From Sindora glabra (lineage: Eukaryota; Streptophyta; Magnoliopsida; Fabales; Fabaceae), in contig CM035233.1 in the NCBI GenBank assembly GCA_020226215.1, positions 56,877,751 through 56,941,750 of the forward strand: a stretch of DNA of 64,000 nt. Reading direction: 5' to 3'. The translations under genes and the position numbers were made by a program. The notes under the pieces were generated by a model. It was not told where the DNA came from. It did not search any database and saw only the letters and a program-made list of their open reading frames with translations. Each line of letters begins with the position of its first letter. Within the stretch, counting starts at the first letter, position 1. This document shows, piece after piece, positions 13,442 to 26,081 of the stretch.

Positions 13442-14547
13442 ATCACTTGACTATTGAAACTGAAGATTCTTTTGCAAGCTTGCTTGAGCTTGCAGCCAAT
13501 AACGATGTTGAGGGTTTCAAACGAACAATTGAGCGGGATCCCTCCTGTGTAGACGAGGTTGGACTGTGGTATGGTCGGAGGAAGGGATCGAAGCAGATGG
13601 TCAATGAGCACAGAACACCTTTGATGGTTGCTGCTACTTATGGCAGCATTGATGTCATGAAATTGATTCTTTCCCTAACTGGTGCTGACATTAATGAACC
13701 TTGTGGCCTTGACAAGAGCACCGCCCTTCATTGTGCAGCATCGGGTGGGGCTATAAATGCAGTTGATGTTGTGAAACTGCTCTTATTGGCAGGGGGTGAT
13801 CCAAATTCTTTGGATGCCAATGGTCATCGTCCAGTTGATGTTATCATTGTTCCTCCCAAGCTTGAAGATGTTAAAAACAGTCTTGAAGAACTTCTTCAAA
13901 CTGATGGATCTACTGCAGGGTGTAATCTTAGGGTGATCAAGACTACAAATATGAATTCTCCACCCTCATCAACTTCACCAGAGAATGGATCTCCATCTTC
14001 TGCCTCAGATTTCCAATTGAAGTCGAAGTCAAATGATTTCCCTGTTTCTTCTGCATCAGAGAAGAAAGAATATCCTATTGATCCATCTCTTCCAGATATC
14101 AAAAACAGCATATATTCAACAGATGAATTCCGAATGTATTCTTTCAAGGTGCGACCTTGTTCCCGGGCCTATTCTCATGACTGGACTGAATGCCCATTTG
14201 TCCATCCTGGTGAGAATGCTCGAAGAAGAGATCCAAGGAAGTTCCATTATAGCTGTGTCCCTTGTCCTGATTTTAGGAAGGGGGCTTGCCGTCGAGGAGA
14301 TATGTGTGAATATGCTCATGGGGTTTTTGAGTGCTGGCTGCATCCAGCCCAATATCGAACCCGTCTCTGCAAGGATGGAACAAATTGTTCCAGAAGAGTT
14401 TGCTTCTTTGCTCACACTAATGAGGAACTCCGGCCATTGTATGTTTCGACTGGCTCTGCGGTTCCCTCTCCTCGCTCAAGCACATCTTCTGCCATGGATT
14501 TTGCTGCAGCTATGAGCATGTTGCCTGGCTCCCCGTCTTCAATGTCT
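13438..14547 (+). CDS. Ankyrin/tandem CCCH zinc-finger protein, 5' part only (copy A)
   Basis: This is the first 370 codons of the gene that is complete at 51251-53371, with the same amino acids wherever I compared them. It contains both ankyrin repeats and the whole RR-TZF zinc-finger region, then stops at codon 370 (...PSSMS) because the assembly gap begins. What follows the gap does not continue the protein. I see no biological break: this is truncation by the gap, and it should not be counted as a second gene until the gap is resolved. The start chosen is the ATG of MNHLTIETED. The open frame extends 13 codons further upstream without an in-frame ATG. Confidence 0.85.
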
Positions 14548-14647
14548 NNNNNNNNNNNNNNNNNNNNNNNNNNNNNNNNNNNNNNNNNNNNNNNNNNNNN
14601 NNNNNNNNNNNNNNNNNNNNNNNNNNNNNNNNNNNNNNNNNNNNNNN
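14548..14647. other. Assembly gap (100 Ns)
   Basis: Exactly 100 Ns is the conventional placeholder for a gap of unknown length. It cuts the CCCH gene, and the flanking sequences do not continue one another when compared with copy B. Confidence 0.98.
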
Positions 14648-14764
14648 GTTAATAATAATGCTGGATCTCAGCACTCCTCTTTTTACCAATTAATAAAGAA
14701 AATGTTGCTATCCATTAATTGATGTTTAAAATCACGACCTCAACCCATGAGCTTATGATGTACA

Positions 14765-14900
14765 ATGTCTTCTGGCGATATGGAGTTTCCGTATCTGCAT
14801 CCTGCAGATGTCTTCCAATTGAGATCTTTCACCGAATCGTATGAAATAATTGACCACAAGAATGTAACTGGTCAGTGGGGTAGTGAACCCAAAAAAAAAA
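14765..14900 (+). other. Short coding-like fragment after the gap
   Basis: An ATG-initiated frame reads MSSGDMEFPYLHPADV, continues through SFTESYEIIDHKN and ends in a poly(A) run. Base composition is balanced compared with the AT-rich flanks. I do not recognise the family. It may be the edge of an exon or a retroposed gene piece, because a run of As follows directly. Confidence 0.3.
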
Positions 14901-15397
14901 AAAATTCATTGTTGCGTTGCTATTGAAAATTAATTATTATTTTAATATAAAAATTATTAAATATATTATATTTTTAATTTAGTAATTTTATTTTCATAAA
15001 AATAATTATTTTTTGTCAAAAAATATATTTTTTTATTAAATTGGATTATTAAATTAAAAAATAATACACTAAATAAAATTTATATAAAAATAGCATTGAA
15101 TTTTCACTTTTAATATAATGTTAGAAGTTTTTTCATGGTTGACTTAGTATTAAATTATTACCTTATTTTAAGAAGGAAAAATTATATTTATCTATTTGTA
15201 CATTCACCTTTTTTTACTTAATTTTTTTATAATTTTAAGTGTTACAATTTATTTATAAGTGCTTTCAACCATTAATATATTGCCCACTCAATTATTTTCA
15301 ACTTAAAATCATATGCATTTGTATATAATTTTTACTTGTCCAAAATTTGATTCACTTGTTATACATTGAGTATAATATATCAGCAATAATTTTTTTT

Positions 15398-15605
15398 AAA
15401 AACGCTCTTCTCCTACTTGTTGGGCTTCATTTTCATGCTACTTACTTATTGTTTTAGTCGTGCAATTTCAAGATAGAAGAATCTGTTAAATTCTAGGAGA
15501 ATTGCTAGTCCAAGTTCAGCATGAGAAGCTCAAATAATTCCTTAAGGATAGTGATCTATATCACGCCTTATACTACACAACTAATTTTCTCAACAATCTC
15601 AATGA
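15398..15605 (+). repeat. LTR remnant, left
   Basis: It shares long blocks with 19506-19712, including CTCTTCTCCTACTTGTTGG, TGCAATTTCA, AGATAATTCCT-like and GGATAGTGAT, at clearly less than full identity. The outer part of this LTR is too diverged to delimit. Confidence 0.7.
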
Positions 15606-18600
15606 ATTATTTTTCAAGTGCATTTTTAGAGATAATATCTTTACAGATAACCTTTCAAAAATAAATTTTCATTTATTGTGTTTGCAATTTATATGATGTA
15701 ATTTTTCTAACTATTCTTTTCATTTATGCCTATTATTTGAAATGTAGAACATTATAATCCATCATAGAATAGTCATGACTCAATTTCTTAATTATTTATA
15801 AATGAGATTACATAGATAAATTCAAAGCATGACTTTAATATATTTCTTGGTATGGGTGGTGATGTTCATGCCAACTTCCAATGGTCATGAGCACTTCCAA
15901 TGTAAGACTTATGGACTTATATAACTAAGTACTTTGTTCAATTTTACTCTGACATTAAGATTTTGTTATTATTGACAATTAGTATATTGGTGTTATATAT
16001 TTGTTGTACTATTGAACTATGAGTCATAGTTTAAAGGAAATGATAATCTAATTGTTTATTTATTTAATTTCAATTTTTTTGAAAATTGCATTGTTTAAAA
16101 ATTTGTTGTCATTAGGAAATATTTTTTCTATATATGTGAACTTCACTATCTAGTAACTTAGTATGTTTAGTTTTTATTAGTAATACACTATACAAGTGTG
16201 GAAGAAAAAAAATAAAATTAGCATTTTAATAGTTCTTGATTTCATGTTTAACTTAAATCCTCTATGAGAATTTATATTATACTTTTGAACTTTGAAATAA
16301 ATTTAAATTCCTTTTATCTAAGGTTTTGTGGATTACTTGAAATCTTTTATTGAGATCTTGAATGGCATATTCGTGGGATCATAAACATTAGCTAATTAGT
16401 GTTTATGGATTTAATGAAACTTATTTTTCTAATTTTGAAGGTGAAGATATTTATGCATAACAAACAAGCTCATGTAAGCTCATGTTAACATATTTATTTA
16501 TTATTTTATTCACTTAATGTGTTTGAATAGGTCTTATCTCAATTCTATGTATGTCATCAATAAACATTTAGCCAATATTATTAGTGTTCATAAATTCATT
16601 ATGCATGTCACTTATAAATAGGATACCTTATAAGAAAATAGGAAAAATGCCTTATAAATTGTAAAAAGTTATACACCTAATTTACAATATTTGAAAGTAT
16701 GGGGATGTCCAGCTAAAGTTTTATTATTTAAACCTAAGAAATGAAAAATAGGATAAAAAATATTTGATTGTATGTTTATGAGATATGCAACTAATAATTC
16801 TATATATAAAAGTGATGTCCTTGATTGCAATACAATAATAGAGATAATGAATGCTGAGTTCTTTAAATACATTTATCTACTACGTGATAAAATTTATCAA
16901 GCAACAAAGACTTTAAATGCATATTTGACTAATTTAAAATTGATTGATGAAGTTTTGAGAAGAAGTAAAAGATAAAAAAAAACTTCTTTTTGAAATGATT
17001 TTTATATGTTTATTATTGAAAATGATCCTCAAACATACTTTGAAGCAAAACTTTTGAGAAAGCAATCAAAATAAATCAAAATAAAATTTGAATCAATTTC
17101 ACAAAATCAAACTTAAGAACTAGTATACTTACCTCCCAAAGCAAAATCAATAAGTTGCAAATGGATATTTAAAAAAATATATTTTTTAATGGTTCAATTG
17201 AAAAATATAAAGCTTGATTAGTGTTAAAAAGTTTTGCACAAAAACAAAATAGTGATTACTTTTACACTTTTGCACCAGTAACAATGATTTTTTCAATTCA
17301 TACTTTGTTTGTTTTTACTTCTATTTTTAAATTAATCATACATCAAATGGATGTAAAAATTATTTTTTAAATGAAGAAATTTATCTAGTACAACTTGAAA
17401 ATTATGAGGTTGCAAGGTAAGAATATAAGGTTTGTAAATTGAAAAGAAATCTTTGTATGGCTTAAAACAAGCACTTAAATAGTGGCATGAGAAATTTGAT
17501 CAAATCTTAATAAATAATAATTTTCATATGTTGAAATGAATAAAAGTGTATACACAAAATACAAAAACAATGAATGTGTTATTCTTAGCTTATATGTGGA
17601 TGATATTCTTTTTTTAGCATTGATTTTCTTATTTGGCATGAAAATAAATCCTTTTTCACTTAAAATTTTGACATGAAAGACATTAATGAACCTAATATTA
17701 TTTTACGTATTAGAATCATAAGGAAAGACAATGACATTATGTTAATTTAACAATATTATGTACAAAAACTTCTTAAGAAATTTAGGTATCTAGAGAGAAA
17801 GCCTATGGATACTTGTTATGATGCTAATACTCGAGTAAAGAAAAATTTAAGGAATTCAATAAATTAATGAAAGTATGCTTAAATTATTGAGAGTTTGATG
17901 TATTTAATGAATTTTCTAGAGCTAACATAGCATATAATGTGTGCATATTGAGTAGTTATATCCATAATCCGAACTAAGATCACTGAAATGTACTAGTAAG
18001 AATAATGAAATATTTAAAAGGTACTATAAACTATAGTATTCTATATAGTGGATTTTCCATTGTATTAGAAGGATATAGCGATGCTAACTAGATTTTTAAT
18101 TTAAATGAGATAAAACCCATTAGTAGTTTTGTATTCATCCTTGATTGTGGTGTAGTGGCTTGAAAATTATTCAAGCAAATAATTATAACCAAATTCACCA
18201 TGGAGTCAGAGTTTATAGTTTTTAAGATGGTTAAAAATGAAGTTAAGTGAATAACAAATTTCTTATTTGATATATTACTAGGTACGAAATTAAAACTTTC
18301 GGTATCTATACATTGTGATTATCAATTAGCAATAGCCATTATAAAGAATAAAGTTTTCAATGGCAAAAATCAACATATTAAATTGAGACATAATACTATG
18401 AAGCAATTGCTTAAAGATGGAATAATTTCTATAAATCATGTAAAATTAGAAAGGAATTGGGTCAATCATTTGATAAAATCCTTAGTAGAAAATAATAATT
18501 AATGTATTAAAGGGAATAAGACTAAAGCTACTTCAAAAAATTAACATTGATGATAACTTAATCTATGTGATTGACGATCTTATGAAGTAGGTTCATATGG

Positions 18601-19505
18601 ATAATAACAAGTTAATGTTAGTTCTGAAAGGACTATAATTAATTTTATGTGTCCTTCCCATGGTGAATGTGATTAATGCTTTAAAACTACAAATTATATG
18701 TGAGGAAGAGCTTGGCTCTTGCTGAATTTTATAGCCCTTATGGGTGGTATATTTAATTGCAATGTACACATGATGGACTTACTTATATGAGTGTGGAGTG
18801 GGGTCACTTCTATAAGATACTAGCAAGATCTTTAGAACACTCATGAACTACTAGGTACTACTGCTATTTTACAATAAGAGATTATTAGTTCATAGGAACT
18901 AAATATATTCATTGGTAACTTTGTAAATTATATCTTTCTCTATAGATTTGGTTCATAATCTATAAGATACTAAATCGGTAATTTGCATTTATTTGAGAAC
19001 TTAGTAAGGATTCTTTACCTATTTCTTTGTTTTCTTTTATAAGTCTTTTAAAATATATGGGAAATTGTTGTATATTAATTAGTATTTCAAAAGATTAAGT
19101 CATATATTGGGCAAGCTAAGCCTGAAGAGAAAGATTATATATGAGACTTCTCTTTTATGTAAAGTGATAAAGAAAGAAAGTGGTAGGCTCGTATGCATGA
19201 GGTGGGCCAAAGTCAATATAAAATGGTAGATTTGCCACTCTGTGCACGAATAACACGTAAGGTCAGGTTTAAGCATATTTTTGCAAAATTAAAATTAAAA
19301 TAATTTTTATTTTTACAAAATATGATGCTTATATAAGAAACTAAATTTTAGTTCAAGTAAAATTTGAAATTAACAGATTCTAATAGCCACATTTCCAATG
19401 ACTATATTTTCAATGGTTATTTTTTAACAACTATATTTTTTAGCTTATAAATAGTATACTATTCCTCTTACTTTACACAACTCATATATTAATAATCATT
19501 TTTTT

Positions 19506-19712
19506 AAAAATACTCTTCTCCTACTTGTTGGATTTCATTTTCTTATTGCATGCCTTTTGTTCTAGTTATGCAATTTCAGGATAGAAAAGTCCATTAAATT
19601 ATGGGGGAAATGGCCAATTTAAGCGTTGTATGGGAGGCTTAGATAATTCCTAAAGGATAGTGATTTATATTATGCTTTAGATTGCATAGCTAATTTTCTT
19701 AACATCACTTTG
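19506..19712 (+). repeat. LTR remnant, right
   Basis: Partner of 15398-15605. Shared blocks include CTCTTCTCCTACTTGTTGG and TAGCTAATTTTCTTAAC (with changes). Confidence 0.7.
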
Positions 19713-22700
19713 ATACTCATTTAAAACTAAGTTACCTTACAAAAATTCTAGTTCTGTTGAAAATTTGTTTTCTACAATTTAATCTATAATTAATGAATAA
19801 TGGAGGTCAAATAATTTTTTTAAGTAAATTAATTATAAGTGAGAATTAAACTGAGTCAAAATTTGAATAAATAAATATTATATGTAATGCATATATTTTT
19901 TGTTAATTTTTTTTATAGAATTTAGTTTAAATAATTAAAGTATTAATAATTAAAAGTATAAGTGAATAAATTATAACACTTAAAATTATAAATAAATTAA
20001 ACAAAAAATATAAAATTATTGTAGTAAAGTGTAATTTTTTCTTTTAAAAATGACAGGTTAAAGATAATGGAAGGTCAACTCATGATGAATTAAAAATTAG
20101 AGAGCTTTTAAATTATAAGTATTTTTCCTACTCTCTCTCCTTTGCAGGTAAAAAAAATCATGTAATGAATATTATTGAGGTTAAAAATGATACTTTTTAT
20201 TGATCAATCATTAAGAAAGTATTTTTTTAGTTAAAATAGGTTAATTTATAAGTTTGGTGAAATTTATTGTTAATATGAATGGAAATTAATGTCTATTGTT
20301 ATGCATCAATTATTTTTTATTTCTATTATTAAAATCTAGAATATGAGTATTTTTCTATTATGCAAGTTAATTTTAATATATATTAAATAAATTTTAATAT
20401 ATATAAATTGATTTTATTGATAAATTATGAATTATTAAATTAAATATCTTTTATTTCAAGAAAATATGATGTAGAATGTGAAGAGAATTCAGTGAATAGA
20501 AAACTCAGTATTCTTTTTCTTTTTTTTTTTTGGCCTTGAAAACTCAGTATTCCGAAATTCAATTTTGTTGGCTTTTGATCAAAACGACAAAAACCCTTAG
20601 AACACGGTAAGGTCGAGATGCTTCTACAGCGACACATTGCCGTTTGTTTACCACAACACTCCAAAACATTAAGACACCGTCTTTTGTCCTTTACCTTCGT
20701 ATTATTCCTTTTTTTTTTTTTTTTTTCTGCCCCAATCCTATCTCCATCTTCTCCATTTGAAAAAGAATTCAAATCCCACTAAAACTCCTTTTTCCGATTC
20801 GAATATCGGACGCAAAACCCCAAACAAATTATTTAGGGGGCAAGACTTTTGTGCCATCCTAGAAATCAGAACAGATCTATTTTAAATAGTAAAATGTACG
20901 AATAAAATTATGAAATTTTATATGAATAATATCATTTTATATAATTTATATCATATAAAAAAAGATTATATATAATTATTCATATTAATTTTTACAAAAA
21001 TTTGTAATTTTATTTATAAAACTTACGATCAGAATAAATTTACCTCCACTTTCACTAGTATATGCTAAACTTGATCTTGTTTAAATCCTTTTTGTTAAGT
21101 CATATTTAGTGAGTTACTTAACCCGCAAAATTTTTTGCACAAAAAATTAACTCAGCGATAAGAAATAATACCAAATTTCTTTATTTTTTTTATATACCTG
21201 AACGGGCCGGGAGCCCAAAGAACGTAGCAGTACCAAATTTCTTTTAATTGATGAATGAATGAGCCGGTAAATTCTTATGTAAATAAAATATATTAAACTA
21301 TTAATTATTTAATATAAATATTATAATCTTAATTATTTTTTAAAAACTATCCATTAACAATATAGGATAGATGGTGGACTAAAATAATCATAATAAAATA
21401 TAGTTTTAATTATTATATTTTATCCATAATCAATAGAAAAAAAATGCCGCCGGATATAATAATTGTAAATAATGTATTAAATTTCAATTTATAGATAGTT
21501 TATCATTTAAAAAATTATTTTATATATCCTAATATATTATGTTGTATATAAGACCAGCTTACATGATTATTGGTTGATTTATTCGTTTAAAGAAGTTAAA
21601 AAATTATTTATATTGAATTTAAGAAATATATAAAATCCAACGCCGAAATAAGTTTTGTTACAGATTGTGAGTATGCAACGTGTGAGATCATCCCCTCATA
21701 CATTACAATATTTAAAAAAAAAAAAGAGAGAGAACGGTGAGTATTAAACAACTCATGGACGTTGTACAATAGTTAATTTAAAAAATTGTATAAGTGATTT
21801 ATCACTACAATAATTTTTTTGGCGAAAAAACCTAATTGCAATTTTTACGGCTTTAACCTTTGGGAAGAAATAAAGCTTCACTTCATTCTCCTTTTTATAT
21901 TGAAAAAATATATATTTTTGATTCATAAAAGAATCGGTTGAGTCAATTTACTTTTTTTATTATTATGAAAAGGCAAATGCTAATAATAACCTTAAAAATA
22001 TTATTAAGTATTAAATACATATCCAATTAATTAGATTAAACATTTTATTTTTTGTTAATATAATAAATATAATATAATTAATAATAAAATTATACTTATT
22101 ATTTTATTTCTATTTTAATTGAATATTTAATATATTATTATATTATATAATTACTAAAAATATAAATAAAGTATTTAATTTGATTAGTTAAAAATGTGCA
22201 TTTAATACCTAATAACAATTCTAAAAGCTATTATTAGCGTTTATTTGAAAAAGATAGAGACAAGCAGATAAATAATAGGAAGTGCAGCATTTTTAGAAGC
22301 ATGGGTTATATATTAATAGATCAGCTCCAACTATAACATGGGTTGAGAAAAGCAAAATATCAATTTTATAAAATTTATATATATTAAAAATTATATTTTT
22401 AATCTTCGATTTATTATAAATTATAATTAATTTTGTATTAATATTTAAAACACGCATTATAATTAGAATAGTAATAGTAATAGTAATTTCTCGGGGCCAA
22501 CAGTCAACGGCTTTGAGATAAGTCCATTTCTTGTTTCACACTGACTGAAGCTCTCAAGTTTGGGCCAAATAGTAAGCCCATCTAGTTGCTCCCGACAACT
22601 CGGTAAGCGTGCAGATTTTTTATTTTTAATTTTCATTTTCATTAAATACCTATTTACTTTCTCTTGAGGGCACCAAAATCCTTATCAAGAAAAAAAAGCC

Positions 22701-23278
22701 CTTTTTAAAAATTTGGGAACCGAACGGTAATTATATTTATAATAGAAAATAAAAATGACGAGTGATTTAATAGATACATGATTTTAGATTTAAAGCTAAT
22801 ACATTAAAAAAATTCAAAGACAATATCAAATTTTACGAGTAAGAGTATATTAAAGGTTTAAATACAATTTTGGTAGTTAAAAATATAATTTATGAGATTT
22901 TTGTTCCTTAATTTAAAATAATATATTTGAATTTCCTAGATCTTAAAATGGGGTAATTTTGATTCCCTTTTTTATTTTTATCGATTTTTTTCAATTTTTT
23001 ATTACTCTTATTTGATATATGAGTTTCATTGTATTTTTTTTAATAAACCGTTTTTTAAAACTTCTATAAATAATTAACTCTTAAAATATTCAAATATTTG
23101 TATATAATTTATTAATTTTATTCAAAAATTTTAAAATTAAAAAATCTTTCATATTTATATTGAAATTATTTTGGATTAATATAAATAAAAAATTAAATAT
23201 AAATATTTCTATAACAAAAAATAACTAAAATTATATTAATTTAATATTTAAAATAATTAAAATATTTTATTTTAAATT

Positions 23279-23378
23279 AAATGAATCAAAATAGTATAAA
23301 TTATATTTTATTAAATGAATCAAAATAGTATAAATTATATTTTATTAAATGAATCAAAATAGTATAAATTATATTTTA
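23279..23378. repeat. 34-bp tandem repeat, three units
   Basis: Three consecutive units begin AAATGAATCAAAATAG at 23279, 23313 and 23347. The last one is cut slightly short. Confidence 0.9.
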
Positions 23379-23738
23379 GAAGGTAAAAATTAGTTTTAAC
23401 ACTAAATTTTTAACATGGATTTTGAGATTGAAGTCATTAGGGATGCGAGAGTGCGACAAGTGTCCATGAAGCAATGGGAGAGGATCCAGTTTGGTCCCCG
23501 TGATAGGGAGCCAAAGTAGCCGGCCAAATTTCCATCTCCTATTCCAACAAAAAATGAGGTATGAGATGAGAGTCCATTTCAACACTTGGCCTACCACTAG
23601 TACCAAATCAAAGTAAGAAAAAGGTCATTTTCCTTGTTTGGGATAGCCACCTCTAGTTTTTCCACTTGGCTACGGGGCTCCCATTTTTACTCTTTTTTTT
23701 AATCACTTGGCTCATTTTAATAGACATTTGAGGAAATA

Positions 23739-23758
23739 GAGAGAGAGAGAGAGAGAGG
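23739..23758. repeat. (GA)n microsatellite
   Basis: A run of about nine GA dinucleotides followed by GGGG. Confidence 0.85.
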
Positions 23759-24196
23759 GGTGGGGAACAATCTTACCCCTTCCTGGCTTGCATCACTAAA
23801 ACTTAAATGGGACCATATTCTTACCTCAATTTATAATGTATGCAAGTAAATGGAGGTGAACATAGACATCTTGTGCTCCTTTTCATCTCTCTAGTGTCTT
23901 TAAAGCCCTTTGAAAGTGTGTGTGCAAGTGAAAGAGAAAGATGGCGACATAAAAGAATATTATTCTCACTATACACTTTGTATATGAATGGCATTAATCC
24001 CTTTGAAAATTGATCTACTTTCACACACATTTTTGTGCGTGGAAAATACAATATTCTTTATTTATGTCAATAAATAAAAAGAATTTTAAGTTATTCTTTA
24101 AGTTTGAAATTATGGATGAATTACATTCATATTTTTGAAATTTTAATCAAATCCAACTAGTGTTGCTATACTTTCAAAAATACACACTAATATCTA

Positions 24197-24527
24197 TTAT
24201 TTTTTTCTAAACAAAGAAAGTCAACAAAGTTCAAAACTTTCAAAAAAATATAGAAATAGGATAAATCAGGATATATTTTTTATAATAAAAGAATTAATTT
24301 TCTATTAAGAGCATTTGACTCAAAAAACATCGACGTCTCTTGAAAGTTTTGCATCTTCCGCTTCAGGATTCAATTCTTGATCCTCGTATACATGCGCTTA
24401 CTAGTTTAACCACTTTTACTATCACAAAAAAAATCATTTTTCTCTGAATAAAGAAAGTTCACATAGTTCAAAACTTTATAAAAAATAAAAATAAGATAAA
24501 TTGGGATGTATTTTTACAATAAAAGAA
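24197..24527. repeat. Imperfect direct repeat of about 100 bp
   Basis: 24197-24296 and 24434-24527 share AACAAAGAAAGTcaAC-like, GTTCAAAACTTT and ATAATAAAAGAAT-like blocks in the same order. The intervening 130 bp is GC-richer. This is probably an internal duplication within an unidentified old transposon. Confidence 0.5.
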
Positions 24528-26030
24528 TGTGAATGTAATTAGATTAAATTTCAAAAAGGATTATTGTAATTTGTTCTAGAGTTATATTAGTTTAGCATTC
24601 AAAATGAAATTTGTGTGATTATATAAATCAAAAGGGATGCTAATGTAATTTTGTTAAAGCATGAGGGCGTCCGGTGCAATTTAATTGAACTCAAAAAACA
24701 ATAGGTATATAATATTTGTAAAGGTGATTAAAAATTTATATTAGACTTAAATTATTATGGCTGGAGGATATAATATGCTCTAGTCAGGCTGTGGCATTTT
24801 TTAAAGATCCAACGGATAGAAATGACAATTTTTTGGTACATGAAGCGGTGGTTTCTTTAAAATTAAATTTCACAAAGTGACAAATATTAGCTGAATAAGT
24901 TTATTAGTTTTTGTTTTTGGTGGAAGAGGGATCAGTCAGAGAATAGATAAATAACATCAATTTTATATGCACAAAAAGTGTAATTCGAATTAAGTCCTAA
25001 CAAAAAATTAAAAAATTATTATTATATTATTATTAAAAATTTAATGTTACTTTCATATAATATTATTTGAAATAATTTAAAATTTTTAAAAATAAATAAT
25101 TTTCTCAATAAATAATTTCTAATTAAATAATATGACTGAGTTTGAAAATAAAATAATTAACATAATTTGTATAGGAGTAATATTAAGTTTTCAATATTAA
25201 TGAAGGATTGTAAATTCAATATATGATAGTGGAATAAATTTATAAAATTAAATTTAATAAATATAAAATATTTAAAATTTAATTTTAAATTTTATTCTTA
25301 TTATATATAATATTTTTATATTTATATATAATCCATTACATGGCGTTATTAGTCAAGAGTGAATAAAATAACTATATAAATTTTTTAAAAATTTAAAATT
25401 GATTTGCTCTTAATGTGAATTAATTTTATATTATTACTTATTTATATAATATCATATAATTTAGAAGTTATTAAAATATTTACTAATAATAAAAAATTAT
25501 AATTGCTTTTTTAATTGAGTGACATCTTTTCAATTACTAATAAGATAACATTAAATTAAATTAAATTAAAATTTTTAGAAGTAATAGAAGTCGTTTACTT
25601 ACTAGATTAATATATATGAAGCACTTAGAATTAAATTTAAAATGTAACGAAAGATAAATATATTTAAAAAATATTATATATTACTTGAATAAAAAATATA
25701 TTTACTAAATTCAAGTTTATATTTTTTAACTGTACTTTTATGTAAATAGAAAATACGGTTATACATAAGATTATTATTTACAAAATTCCCTTTCAGTTTT
25801 GCAGGTTCTTGTCATTCTCCTTACAGTTCTTACTTCAAAGCAACATCAGACCGTTAAGTTCGATGAATAAATAATTACTTTGCGCTTCAAGGCTAATTTC
25901 TAGATCCCACCTGAAAATTAGAAATTAAAATGTGTTGGAGTTCACTAATAGCCACACATATTACATATACTACCTTTTCTATAGCCCTAAAAATGGGTTT
26001 AAACTAAACAATATACTTTCTTCAAGAAAA

Positions 26031-26032
<2 letters not shown>

Positions 26033-26079
<47 letters not shown>
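26033..26079. repeat. (AT)n microsatellite
   Basis: About 23 AT dinucleotides. Confidence 0.95.

Positions 26080-26081
<2 letters not shown>

Larger units (their letters stand above)
1..14547. repeat. Copy A of a 14.5-kb near-identical duplication
   Basis: This segment matches 37819-52360 in the same orientation. It contains the right half of the PIF/Harbinger element, the 6-kb AT-rich interval and the first 370 codons of the CCCH gene. The coordinate offset is 37818 at the left edge, 37810 by position 2776 and 37813 by position 13399, so the differences are mainly small indels. It ends abruptly at the N run, and its left edge lies outside the window. Either a redundant contig or haplotig, or a recent segmental duplication, would explain it. 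The abrupt end at a gap of standard size favours the assembly explanation. Confidence 0.95.
15390..19790 (+). mobile_element. Decayed Ty1/copia retrotransposon remnant
   Basis: Broken plus-strand pol pieces appear in copia order. The integrase C-terminal region is at about 16640-16960 (SDVLDCNTIIEIMNAEFF). Reverse transcriptase is at about 17120-17720 (ISCKWIFKK, IHQMDVKI, YVDDILF). RNase H is at about 17940-18560. Every part is interrupted by stops and frameshifts, and gag is not recognisable. Two related LTR pieces flank it (15398-15605 and 19506-19712). The 3' LTR may begin at TGTTGTATATTAA near 19067. This is an old, inactive insertion. Confidence 0.85.

Noticed and set aside
13438..14547. 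A second, truncated CCCH paralogue
   Set aside because: It is identical to copy B wherever I compared it and ends at the N gap, so truncation by the assembly is the simpler reading.
20440..20772. 110-codon minus-strand frame
   Set aside because: The lysine-rich parts come from poly(T) tracts and there is no recognisable family.
26033..26079. Long AT run as an origin or matrix attachment site
   Set aside because: A plain microsatellite; nothing else supports a function.
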